NCBI GenBank assembly: GCA_024236295.1
Contig: JACKKT010000007.1
Span: 62,001 to 126,000, forward strand
Source of the DNA: Kordiimonadaceae bacterium
GTDB lineage: Bacteria; Pseudomonadota; Alphaproteobacteria; Sphingomonadales; Emcibacteraceae
Direction: 5' to 3'
DNA: 64,000 nt
In this document: one piece after another, positions 9,198 through 17,537 of the stretch
Layout: the number at the start of each line of letters is the position of its first letter
How positions within the stretch are numbered: position 1 is the first letter of the stretch
The notes under the pieces: generated by a model
Seen by the model: only the letters and a program-made list of their open reading frames with translations
The model's database searches: none
Told to the model about the DNA's origin: nothing
Made by a program: the position numbers and the translations under genes

Positions 9198-10430
9198 CTA
9201 CATATCAATATTTCGGTTTACACTTACCACAAAGCCTTCTTCCCGAAGTTCATCAAGAATATCCTGAAGATGCTTTGCGTCCCTGGTTTCCAAAGTAATG
9301 TTAGAATATGTTTCCTTGGCTGGAAGTTCAGTAAATAGTCTGTGGTGTGATACGTCGATAATGTTACCACCCTGATTACCGATAATTGATGAAATGACGG
9401 ATAAAGCGCCCGGCACATCAGGAAGTTCAATACGAAGACGGGTGATTCTTCCGTCTCTGACAAGGCCACGCATTAAAATCGAAGCAAGTAATCGGGTGTC
9501 GATATTACCGCCTGTAACCACTAAGCCGACTTTCTTGCCCTTAAAAATATCGGGATAGCGGATGACTGCAGCAAGTGGACATGCACCAGCCCCTTCCACA
9601 ACAGTTTTTTCAACGGTAAGTAAAAGTCCCACGGCTTTTTCGATTTCGTCTTCACTGACAAGCAATATATCATCGACATTTTTTTTACAAACTTCGAGGG
9701 TTTTTTCTCCTATCGTTTTTACAGCAATACCTTCTGCCAGTGTTGAGCCTTGCGCAATATATTCCTGCCCTCCTAGCGCCCTATAAAGAGATGGAAACCG
9801 TTCTGATTGAACGCCAATAACTTTAATTTTTGGATTTATTGCTTTTGCTGCTGTTGCTATTCCGGCAATGAGGCCACCACCCCCTACAGGCACAACAATT
9901 AAGTCAAGGTCTGGAACATCAGACAGCAATTCTATGGCTATCGTTCCCTGACCGGCCATTACATGATAGTCATCAAATGGATGGACAACTGTAAGACCCT
10001 GTTCTTCAGCAATTTTTAATGCAGCTTCCGCCGTTTCATCAAACCGCTCACCAACTTGTACAACTTTTGCACCTAAAGCTTCTGTATTGCTGATTTTTAC
10101 AAATGGTGTTCCAAGAGGCATAGCAATTGTCGTTGGAATTTTAAGTCGGCTTCCATGATAGGCGACTCCCTGTGCATGGTTTCCGGCACTAGCCGCAATT
10201 ACACCTTTTTTTTGTTGTTCGGGAGAAAGGTTTAATAGTTTGTTCAGTGCACCACGTTCTTTAAAAGAAGCAGTAAACTGATTATTTTCCAACTTTATAT
10301 ATACATCTGCACCTGTAATTCCAGAAAGGGTAATTGCGTGATTTGTCGGTGTATGTTTAATGGCGCCGTCAAATGCTTTAGTGGCATTTATAACATCTTC
10401 AAATGTAAGTGTTTCCGGATTGTTGCTCAT
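9198..10430 (-). CDS. ilvA: Threonine ammonia-lyase with one C-terminal ACT domain
   Basis: This 410-residue PLP enzyme deaminates threonine to 2-oxobutyrate, the first step towards isoleucine or threonine catabolism. The PLP lysine lies in TASFKERGALNKL (Lys57), the glycine loop for the phosphate is VPVGGGGLIAGI, and an ACT domain occupies about 330-405. The single ACT domain and this length fit the shorter form rather than the 500-residue enterobacterial IlvA with two ACT-like regions. It is inserted between motB and motA and transcribed in the direction of motB. Confidence 0.92.
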   Translation of the reverse strand: MSNNPETLTFEDVINATKAFDGAIKHTPTNHAITLSGITGADVYIKLENNQFTASFKERGALNKLLNLSPEQQKKGVIAASAGNHAQGVAYHGSRLKIPTTIAMPLGTPFVKISNTEALGAKVVQVGERFDETAEAALKIAEEQGLTVVHPFDDYHVMAGQGTIAIELLSDVPDLDLIVVPVGGGGLIAGIATAAKAINPKIKVIGVQSERFPSLYRALGGQEYIAQGSTLAEGIAVKTIGEKTLEVCKKNVDDILLVSEDEIEKAVGLLLTVEKTVVEGAGACPLAAVIRYPDIFKGKKVGLVVTGGNIDTRLLASILMRGLVRDGRITRLRIELPDVPGALSVISSIIGNQGGNIIDVSHHRLFTELPAKETYSNITLETRDAKHLQDILDELREEGFVVSVNRNIDM

Positions 10431-10609
10431 GATTTTTCTGCCGATTACTCAGTTGCCTTATTTCTATAGAGCCCTGATATATTGGTTTATCAAGAAAAAG
10501 TCCAAAATTATTATTTTTTATTTTTTTCATTTTTTAGGCCGACATTAAAACTTGCTTAATAACCTTTAACTATAAGTATGGGTAACTATAAAAAATAAAG
10601 GTTATTTTA

Positions 10610-11485
10610 ATGCTGGTTATTGTTGGTATTGTAGTCACACTGGGAATGGTATTTGGTGGCTTTATTATCCATGGTGGTAATATTGCTGTGATTTTTCATG
10701 CCCTCCCAACGGAAGCTATGGTAATTGGTGGTGCCGCTATTGGTTCATTCATAACTGGGAACAGTGGATCAATCATGAAAAAAGCCGGTAAAGGCTTTGG
10801 CAAAGCCATCAAAGGTTCAAAATGGAAGACGCAGGATTACAGTGATCTTTTATGTCTTCTTTTCATGCTTTCAAAATTGATTAAGACCAAGGGTGTCATA
10901 GCCTTGGAAGCTCATATTGAAAATCCAGGTGAAAGTAAAATTTTCAACCATGTTGGAAAGATAAAAGATGACCACCATGTAGTTGATTTTATTTGTGATT
11001 ATTTCCGAATGACGACAATGAATTTTGATGACCCAAACCAAATGGAAGATGTGATGCTTAAAGAGATTGAAAGACATCATCATGAGGAAAGTGGGGGTGC
11101 CCATGCGCTTGCCATAGTTGCAGATGCTTTTCCTGCTCTGGGTATCGTGGCAGCGGTTCTTGGTGTTATTAATACTATGGCATCAATTGATCAGCCTGTT
11201 GAAATACTTGGTGGTCTGATCGGTGGAGCGCTTGTGGGTACGTTTCTGGGTATTTTGATTTCATATACAATGGCGGCTCCACTTGCGGGCAGACTACAGC
11301 AGATTATTGACGAAGAAGGCCATATTTACGGAGTTGCAAAAGATTTTATAATTGCTCATCTTCATGGTAGTGCACCACAAATTGCAGCTGAAATTGGCCG
11401 TAAAGCAGTTCCGGGTGAATATCAGCCAACATTTTATGATCTTGATGAAATCTTGCAGGAAATTCCAAATGACGTATATTCCTGA
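10610..11485 (+). CDS. motA: Flagellar motor stator protein MotA
   Basis: This 291-residue inner-membrane protein has four transmembrane segments: two near the N-terminus (about 1-22 and 33-52) and two after the cytoplasmic domain (about 168-190 and 200-222). The cytoplasmic loop holds the charged region, and the PALGIVAAVLGVI and GALVGTFLGI segments match the third and fourth helices of MotA. It forms the ion channel of the stator with MotB. AAGG is 9 bases before the ATG. It ends 11 bases from the convergent hemB. Confidence 0.95.
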   Translation: MLVIVGIVVTLGMVFGGFIIHGGNIAVIFHALPTEAMVIGGAAIGSFITGNSGSIMKKAGKGFGKAIKGSKWKTQDYSDLLCLLFMLSKLIKTKGVIALEAHIENPGESKIFNHVGKIKDDHHVVDFICDYFRMTTMNFDDPNQMEDVMLKEIERHHHEESGGAHALAIVADAFPALGIVAAVLGVINTMASIDQPVEILGGLIGGALVGTFLGILISYTMAAPLAGRLQQIIDEEGHIYGVAKDFIIAHLHGSAPQIAAEIGRKAVPGEYQPTFYDLDEILQEIPNDVYS

Positions 11486-11496
11486 TTTCAAATTAT

Positions 11497-12495
11497 CTAA
11501 AATGCGTTTTTGAGTTTCTTAGCGACGACCGGTGCAAAGTAGGTCCAAATACCACTTGCACCTGCCCGTTTAAAAGCAAGAAGACTTTCCATCATTGCCC
11601 TATCAAGTTCAAGCCAGCCATTGGCCGCAGCTGCATGAATCATGGCATATTCACCACTGACTTGATAAGCAAAGGTCGGGAAGTTAAGCTCTCTCGTGAC
11701 ACGCTCAATAATATCAAGATAAGGCATGCCTGGTTTTATTATGATACTATCGGCCCCTTCATCAATATCCATAATAACTTCGCGTATTGCTTCATCGGTG
11801 TTAGCCGGGTCCATCTGGTAGGTTTCCTTACTACCTTTCAGATTGGATGATGAGCCAACAGCATCACGAAATGGTCCATAAAATGCAGAAGCATATTTTG
11901 CAGCGTAAGACATGATTCCAACGTTAAAGTATTTTTTCCTCTCCAGCATCTGGCGGATTGCAGCAATACGTCCATCCATCATATCCGAGGGGGCAATAAT
12001 ATCGCATCCTGCCTTTACCTGAACGAGAGCCTGATTAACCAGTGCTTCTATCGTAAGATCATTGTCAACATAACCATTTCTGATAAGACCGTCCTGACCA
12101 TGTGAAGTATAGGGGTCAAGAGCTACATCGCAGATTATACCAATGTCCGGCACCTGTTCCTTTATGGCGCGCACGGTTCGGCAGATCAGATTTTCAGGGT
12201 TTACTGCTTCGAAGCCTTCATCACATTTTAATTCTTCCGGAGTTTGTGGAAAAAGGGCAATCGCCGGAATTCCAAGTTCTACTGCTTTTGCAGCATTTTC
12301 AATAGCCAGATCAATGGTGAAACGCTTAACACCGGGCATAGAGGAAACATCAGTTGCCGTATTTTTTCCTTCCTGAACAAAAAGGGGCCAGATCAAATCC
12401 TTCACGGACAGCGAATTTTCACGGACAAGGTCACGGGACCAGGCATATTTTCGGTTGCGTCGGGGGCGACTATTAGGGAAGGAACCACTGATCAT
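11497..12495 (-). CDS. hemB: Delta-aminolevulinic acid dehydratase (porphobilinogen synthase)
   Basis: This 332-residue enzyme condenses two 5-aminolevulinate molecules to porphobilinogen, the second committed step of haem synthesis. The two active-site lysines are visible in MSYAAKYASAFYGPFRDA and in IIIKPGMPYLDI, and the DPANTDEA and ASGIWTYF segments are standard. The metal-site region around LDPYTSHGQDG has no zinc-type cysteine triad, fitting the magnesium-dependent alphaproteobacterial form. GGAG lies 7 bases before the ATG. It is divergent from the ldtR-like regulator and close to hemA, so haem genes cluster here. Confidence 0.95.
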   Translation of the reverse strand: MISGSFPNSRPRRNRKYAWSRDLVRENSLSVKDLIWPLFVQEGKNTATDVSSMPGVKRFTIDLAIENAAKAVELGIPAIALFPQTPEELKCDEGFEAVNPENLICRTVRAIKEQVPDIGIICDVALDPYTSHGQDGLIRNGYVDNDLTIEALVNQALVQVKAGCDIIAPSDMMDGRIAAIRQMLERKKYFNVGIMSYAAKYASAFYGPFRDAVGSSSNLKGSKETYQMDPANTDEAIREVIMDIDEGADSIIIKPGMPYLDIIERVTRELNFPTFAYQVSGEYAMIHAAAANGWLELDRAMMESLLAFKRAGASGIWTYFAPVVAKKLKNAF

Positions 12496-12539
12496 TAACT
12501 GCTCCGAAATAATTTTCTACTTATTTTAAACTATTAATT

Positions 12540-12587
12540 ATTTGTAAACAAATTTTTAACAGCTTGTTAGGTATGTTGTTATATAAC
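12540..12587. promoter_or_regulatory. Two palindromes in the hemB/ldtR divergent intergenic region
   Basis: Two symmetric elements lie in the 138-base gap between the divergent hemB and the MarR-family gene. The first is ATTTGT/ACAAAT with a 2-base spacer (12540-12553). The second is the perfect palindrome GTTATATAAC (12578-12587). MarR-type regulators often bind such sites to control themselves and the divergent gene. The sequence is AT-rich, so chance is possible. Confidence 0.35.
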
Positions 12588-12633
12588 GGATGTAAATAAA
12601 ACAAAATATATTTATAAATAATAGGATATTAGG

Positions 12634-13152
12634 ATGTCACTTACACATCACAGCAGCAATCTGATCGGTGGCCACGAAACTCAGGAAACAAGAACGCGCC
12701 ATAACTTTCTGGAGTGTTTGAGATTGATTGAGCGTCTTCACAGAAGAATGCTTGATATTGTTAAACATCGTCTTGATTCAAAAGGTATGAGCGATATAAA
12801 TTCGGTTCAGGCACTTTTGCTTTATAACATTGGTGATCATGAAATTACCGCAGGGGATCTAAGAAACCGTGGCTATTATTTAGGCTCGAACGTATCATAC
12901 AATCTTAAAAAACTTGTTGAAGCTGGTTATATCCGTCAGGAGCGGTCGGAGCATGACCGCCGTGCTCTTAGAATCTGGCTTTCCGATAGTGGAAAATCAG
13001 TTTGCAACCTTGTAGGAGAGCTATTTGATGAAAATCTTGATCTGGTTCGCGACCAGAATTTGTTTACTGATCAGGGTGTAACTGAGCTGCGTGACAGACT
13101 CAGGTCTCTTGAAAGTTTTTGGACGGATATGCTTCGTTTTTCGGGTGAGTAG
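12634..13152 (+). CDS. ldtR: MarR-family winged-helix regulator, LdtR-like
   Basis: This 172-residue protein has a winged-helix domain at about 55-125: the recognition-helix region LGSNVSYNLKKLVEAGYI is followed by the wing QERSEHDRRALRIWLSDSG. The DRR and the SVQALLLYNIGDHEIT stretch resemble LdtR, the alphaproteobacterial MarR regulator known from Liberibacter and Sinorhizobium, where it controls cell-wall L,D-transpeptidase and stress genes. The LdtR name rests on remembered resemblance and is moderately secure; MarR family membership is certain. Its location between hemB and hemA does not prove that it regulates haem genes. Confidence 0.75.
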   Translation: MSLTHHSSNLIGGHETQETRTRHNFLECLRLIERLHRRMLDIVKHRLDSKGMSDINSVQALLLYNIGDHEITAGDLRNRGYYLGSNVSYNLKKLVEAGYIRQERSEHDRRALRIWLSDSGKSVCNLVGELFDENLDLVRDQNLFTDQGVTELRDRLRSLESFWTDMLRFSGE

Positions 13153-13192
13153 GGGAAAACCACAGGTTTAATTGAACAAAGATTGGTTTTTT

Positions 13193-13206
13193 TTGACATA
13201 TGTCAT
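13193..13206. promoter_or_regulatory. FNR/FixK-type half-site palindrome upstream of hemA
   Basis: TTGAC-ATAT-GTCAT matches 9 of 10 fixed positions of the Fnr/FixK form TTGAC-N4-GTCAA and contains the perfect 12-base palindrome TGACATATGTCA (13194-13205). It lies about 118 bases before the chosen hemA start. hemA is a known FnrL or FixK target in several alphaproteobacteria, so oxygen-responsive control is plausible; no Fnr gene is in the window. Confidence 0.5.
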
Positions 13207-13323
13207 TTGAAATTTGGTTATTAAGCTAATAAACTGCCAGTTATTGAAAAGTATATTTTTTCCTTCCTTTGTCAAATAAACTAAGGTACGACAAAGCGAA
13301 TGGATATAGCTGGAATTATAGTA

Positions 13324-14544
13324 ATGAATTACGATCAAATATTTTCGTCAGCTTTAAGTGATATTAAAGAAGAAGGTCGATACCGTGTATTTATGGATAT
13401 CGAGCGTAAAAACGGCGAATTCCCGAAAGCAACGTGGCATACTGAAAACGGTGAAAAGGAAATCGTCGTCTGGTGTAGTAATGATTATCTGGGTATGGGA
13501 CAGCATCCGGATGTTATTAAGGCCATGAAGGACGCAATTGATAAGGTCGGTACCGGCTCGGGTGGTACCCGTAATATCAGCGGTACACATCATTACCATG
13601 TAATGCTTGAGGAGGAACTGGCGGATCTTCATAATAAAGAAGCGGGCCTTCTGTTTACTTCTGGCTATATTTCAAATGAAACATCAATTTCGACAATTGC
13701 AAAACTGCTGCCAGGATGCATCATTTATTCAGATGAACTTAATCATGCGTCCATGATCAGCGGTGTACTCAATGGGAAATGCCAGAAACGAATTTTCAGG
13801 CATAATAGTGTTGAGCATCTTGAAGACCTTATTAAAGCCGATGATCCGTCACTCCCAAAAATCATTTTGTTCGAATCCGTTTATTCAATGGATGGTGATT
13901 TTGCACCGATTGAGGAATTCTGCGACCTGGCAGACAAATATAATGCCATGACCTATATGGATGAGGTTCATGCGGTCGGCATGTATGGCCCACGCGGTGG
14001 TGGTGTTGGCGAGCAACGGGGGCTTATGGACCGTATTGATATTATCGAGGGAACATTGGGAAAGGCCTTTGGCCTTATGGGGGGCTATATCACAGCATCA
14101 AAAAATATTGTCGACTGTGTGCGTAGTTTTGCTTCCGGCTTTATTTTTACGACTTCATTGCCACCAGCTCTGACAGCTGGTGCATTGGCAAGTGTTCGTC
14201 ACCTTAAAAAATCAAATGTGGAGCGGAAAATTCATCAGGAACGCGCAGCAAGGTTAAAAGAAAAATTGCGTGAAGCCAACTTGCCTGTAATGCCGTCTGA
14301 TAGCCATATTGTACCGGTTCTGGTTGGAAACCCTGTTATCTGCAAAAAAGCGTCTGATATTCTGCTTGATGAATATGGCATTTATGTTCAACCGATTAAT
14401 TTCCCGACCGTACCACGGGGTACAGAACGCCTACGATTTGCACCTAATCCGCTGCATGATGATGACATGATTGATCATCTGGTAAAATCATTGAGGGAAG
14501 TTTGGCAACGGCTGGATATCTATAAATATTCCAAAGCGGCATAA
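13324..14544 (+). CDS. hemA: 5-aminolevulinate synthase
   Basis: This alpha-oxoamine synthase condenses glycine with succinyl-CoA to 5-aminolevulinate, the C4 (Shemin) route to haem used by alphaproteobacteria. The PLP lysine is in EGTLGKAFGLMGGY (about residue 247), with GTGSGGTRNISGTHHYH and DEVHAVGMYGPRGGG as further signatures. I chose the ATG at 13324 (MNYDQIF) because homologues begin MNYD; an in-frame ATG 8 codons earlier (13300) has no better ribosome site. That gives 406 residues, the normal length. A candidate Fnr/FixK box lies upstream, and a small conserved gene follows 23 bases later. Confidence 0.95.
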   Translation: MNYDQIFSSALSDIKEEGRYRVFMDIERKNGEFPKATWHTENGEKEIVVWCSNDYLGMGQHPDVIKAMKDAIDKVGTGSGGTRNISGTHHYHVMLEEELADLHNKEAGLLFTSGYISNETSISTIAKLLPGCIIYSDELNHASMISGVLNGKCQKRIFRHNSVEHLEDLIKADDPSLPKIILFESVYSMDGDFAPIEEFCDLADKYNAMTYMDEVHAVGMYGPRGGGVGEQRGLMDRIDIIEGTLGKAFGLMGGYITASKNIVDCVRSFASGFIFTTSLPPALTAGALASVRHLKKSNVERKIHQERAARLKEKLREANLPVMPSDSHIVPVLVGNPVICKKASDILLDEYGIYVQPINFPTVPRGTERLRFAPNPLHDDDMIDHLVKSLREVWQRLDIYKYSKAA

Positions 14545-14567
14545 ATTTAAGCGAAAGGGCCAGAACC

Positions 14568-14750
14568 ATGGACGAAAGTGAATTTATCATTGAATTCATT
14601 GCCATGGGAAACTCGGTCAAGGTGACCTGTGTTGACCCGAAAACGGGGCGGGAGGTATCCACCATCGGCCCGGCGAACCTTTCACGCGACCAGCTCAGCA
14701 AAGCCGCGATCAATAAAATGCTTTATGTTCTTAAAAAGGAACATTCCTGA
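14568..14750 (+). CDS. Small conserved protein downstream of hemA (probably DUF6898)
   Basis: This 60-residue, soluble, acidic-to-neutral protein has no signal peptide. The pattern MGNSVKVTCVDPKTGREVS followed by LSKAAINKMLYVLKK recalls a small family found next to hemA in alphaproteobacteria, possibly DUF6898; I am not certain of the number. GAAAGGGCC lies before the ATG. It is the last gene of the plus-strand hemA unit and meets the convergent LRR gene 19 bases later. Function is unknown. Confidence 0.75.
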   Translation: MDESEFIIEFIAMGNSVKVTCVDPKTGREVSTIGPANLSRDQLSKAAINKMLYVLKKEHS

Positions 14751-14769
14751 ATTTTCGGTTTAGACCGGA

Positions 14770-16791
14770 TTAATAGACATCTGTGATTACAAGCCCATTA
14801 TTCATTAAGTCTTTTAATTCGGATATGTCATAAGCTAAAGTCTCCCAGATATTAAAATATTTGAGTGATATAAGGTTCTTAACTGTAGATACGTCTCTGA
14901 CTAGAGTATCAGCGATTTCTAGCCCTTCTAAATTTTCCAGATTTTCAACACCCTCTAAATCCATAATATCTGTTGCACTGACATTTAAATATATGAGTTT
15001 ATTTAATTTTTTTAGAGGCGATAAACTGCTTATATAGCTATGGCTGATATCAAGGTAGTATAATTTCGTTAAATCCTTTAATGCCTCGAAATTGTCAATT
15101 TGGGTAAATGTAAGGGTAAGTTTTTCCAGATTTTTAAGATTTGAAAGTGGTGAAATATCATCATATGCCCGATCATGTACAGCAGCCCCGACATTCATAT
15201 TTCTTTTTAAACGGTTATAGCTTCTTGGTTCCTTGTCTATGTTAAACCGATTTTTAATTTCACTTATATCAAGATTGCCATTTTTATCTTTTATTATAGA
15301 TTTATTCTCATCACTATCCATATCTGCCTGAATTACAATGGCTCCCTTAATTGTATCATCCGGATTATTGTGCACATCAAAAATCAATCTGCCAGATACA
15401 TCAAGTTCTACCAGATTAATCAGTTTTCCCAGTGGCGTAAGATCATTTATAGGAGTTCTTGCAACATTAAGTTTTTTTAGGTTAAGAAGTGATGATAAAG
15501 GTGATAGATCACTGACAAAGGTTTCTGATAAATCGAGCATTAAATCAGGATGGCTTATTAATTGACGGCTTATTTCTTGGATATTTGTCTTAAGATCATA
15601 ATCATTAAATTGAGTTTTTTCCGGTTTTAAAATTATTTGACCAATATTGTTGGACGATAAAATTAAGCCAACTGGTTGATCAGGGTTTAAGGGAACCGGA
15701 TATGATCTGTTTATTTCCTCACCATATGATCTTTTAAATATATCGGCAACTCCACTCACTTTTTTAGGATTATTCAGATGAATAAAAGGATGGCTTTTAA
15801 ATGAGGATACATCCTTAATTCTGGTGTCGCTGATATTCAGATAGTTTAAACTTTTAAGCTTTGATATGGGGTATATATCTTCAACCCAGCACCTGAACAG
15901 GGCAATATATCTTAATTTACCAAGTCCGCTAAGTGGGCTTAAATCCTCAACCCTGGTATATGCTAAGGACAAATCCTGTAATTCTTTAAGTTTACTAAGC
16001 GGGGACAGGTCTGATATGTCACTGTGTTCAATTTGTAATTGTTCAAGTTTTTTTAAATTTTTTAAATCATTGAAATTCGAATAGTTGGTTCTATCAAGAA
16101 TTAAGCTCGTCAAATTCTTTAATTTCTTGATGGAAGACTGGTTTTCAATATTGGTATTTTGAATTCTCAAACTATTTAGATTGGGTACTTCTAGTAAAAG
16201 ATTGATATTAACTGGCACAGTATCAACAAAGCTTAGACTTACTATCTTGGTCATTTGACTTAATGGGTTTAAGTTTGTGATATTGCTTTTATCTATATTA
16301 AGGTTTTTTAGGGACTTGATTTTAGAAAGATCTTCAAGATTTAAATTTTTTAGTTTGTAAAGGTGCAGAGATTCCAAATCAGGATTTTTTGATAATACTT
16401 TCAGGTCTTTAGCATCGCTTTTCCAAATTCTTAGATCATTGAGCGACGTTATTTTTGAAAGGATGTTTAGTTGGCTTTGTGTCGCATTCGAAATTTCGAA
16501 ATATAGACCGGGAAATTCTTTTTCAATGTAATCTATTAAGGTATTTACCTGATCAATATTTTCTTCTGATAAATCATTTTTGGGATTGGCAATAAAATAA
16601 TTTTCATAATCCTCAAAGAAAAAGCCGAGTTCTGCCAATTCTTTTATTTTTTGTTGTAATTCTGTCTGCGCGACTTCTGATCCATTATTATCATTCATTG
16701 TAATCTGACTATATGAATTTATGTTAGAAGAAATAAAAATTAGAATTACTTGTAATAAAATTGAAGCTACTGTGTAATTCCTGATTTTCAT
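14770..16791 (-). CDS. Secreted leucine-rich-repeat protein (internalin-type repeats)
   Basis: This 673-residue protein has an N-terminal signal sequence (about 1-28), then a short non-repeat region (30-110), then leucine-rich repeats of about 22 residues in two or three blocks (about 115-325, 400-460 and 540-670), with consensus like LxxLxxLxxLxISxTxIxDLSPL. This DLSPLxxLxxL form is that of internalin-like and other bacterial LRRs, and acts as a protein-binding surface. Two non-repeat insertions (about 330-400 and 460-535) separate the blocks. There is no transmembrane anchor or sorting motif. The gene is rich in AT and in Lys/Asn/Ile codons compared with neighbouring housekeeping genes, suggesting acquisition. 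A very strong GGAGGGGG ribosome site precedes the ATG. The partner is unknown. Confidence 0.82.
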   Translation of the reverse strand: MKIRNYTVASILLQVILIFISSNINSYSQITMNDNNGSEVAQTELQQKIKELAELGFFFEDYENYFIANPKNDLSEENIDQVNTLIDYIEKEFPGLYFEISNATQSQLNILSKITSLNDLRIWKSDAKDLKVLSKNPDLESLHLYKLKNLNLEDLSKIKSLKNLNIDKSNITNLNPLSQMTKIVSLSFVDTVPVNINLLLEVPNLNSLRIQNTNIENQSSIKKLKNLTSLILDRTNYSNFNDLKNLKKLEQLQIEHSDISDLSPLSKLKELQDLSLAYTRVEDLSPLSGLGKLRYIALFRCWVEDIYPISKLKSLNYLNISDTRIKDVSSFKSHPFIHLNNPKKVSGVADIFKRSYGEEINRSYPVPLNPDQPVGLILSSNNIGQIILKPEKTQFNDYDLKTNIQEISRQLISHPDLMLDLSETFVSDLSPLSSLLNLKKLNVARTPINDLTPLGKLINLVELDVSGRLIFDVHNNPDDTIKGAIVIQADMDSDENKSIIKDKNGNLDISEIKNRFNIDKEPRSYNRLKRNMNVGAAVHDRAYDDISPLSNLKNLEKLTLTFTQIDNFEALKDLTKLYYLDISHSYISSLSPLKKLNKLIYLNVSATDIMDLEGVENLENLEGLEIADTLVRDVSTVKNLISLKYFNIWETLAYDISELKDLMNNGLVITDVY

Positions 16792-16795
16792 AATT

Positions 16796-16846
16796 CCCCC
16801 TCCACCTTGGCTACTATTTGAGAATAAATACTAATCAGGGGAGGGG
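16796..16846 (-). promoter_or_regulatory. Ribosome binding site of the LRR gene with a complementary upstream sequence
   Basis: On the transcript, GGAGGGGG (16803-16796) is 4 bases before the AUG. A sequence 36 bases upstream, CCCCUCC (16846-16840), is perfectly complementary to GGAGGGG. A hairpin of seven G/C-rich pairs would bury the Shine-Dalgarno sequence, so translation may be gated by RNA structure. This is inferred from complementarity only. Confidence 0.45.
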
Positions 16847-16960
16847 TCAATAAATTTTTAAATCATACTAAACAGGAAAATCAATCACTGGTCATAGAGA
16901 TAAGCTGTTTAATACAAGTTTCGTAAGTTTTTTCATCAGGAATTAATAGACAAATTGTTT

Positions 16961-17254
16961 TTAGCGCTTTTTAACCAATGTTACGCCACCCGGACCGATC
17001 AACACATCGTCACTTTGAAGTTTATAAATCTGGGCAATGCCCGGGGCGACAAATATTTTAATCTCGTCACCTTTTTTTTCGTAATCAAATTCTGCAAGTC
17101 TGCTGCCGATCATTGACTGGCTTACCCTGCCATCGGGTCTGAAATCCATAACGACTGCCCCCTGCATGGCGCGATATTGTCCCGAAAACCCACCCCCGCA
17201 TGCAGTCAGTAACAATAATATTAAAATTGTAAAATATCTGGATATTATTCTCAT
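16961..17254 (-). CDS. Small lipoprotein of unknown function
   Basis: This 97-residue protein has an N-terminal signal peptide ending in the lipobox LTAC (Cys19), so it should be lipid-anchored in the envelope. The mature part is a small beta-rich domain with FSGQYRAMQGAVVMDFRPDGRV near the start, a shape seen in small bacterial lipoproteins that carry a META or lipocalin-like strand pattern, though I cannot assign a family. It is transcribed alone on the minus strand. No function can be inferred. Confidence 0.7.
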   Translation of the reverse strand: MRIISRYFTILILLLLTACGGGFSGQYRAMQGAVVMDFRPDGRVSQSMIGSRLAEFDYEKKGDEIKIFVAPGIAQIYKLQSDDVLIGPGGVTLVKKR

Positions 17255-17537
17255 TTGTTTCTCGCTTATTAAGTGAAACTCTCATGGATAATGACAGAGT
17301 AAGCTGAACACAAACTGAATTGTTATTGAAAATCAAACAACAATATCCACCAAAAACTGAAGTGTGAAACTTTGATTGAAATTATTGTATTTTACACTTT
17401 TATGAATTTAATACTTTTAATTGTGTGTTATTTATTACAATTAGAATATTAAAAATTATAGTATCATTTTGATTTTAAAAATTTTTGTTGTTTTGAAAGC
17501 TGAAAATTAAAATAATTGAGCAATTACAGGAAAAAAT

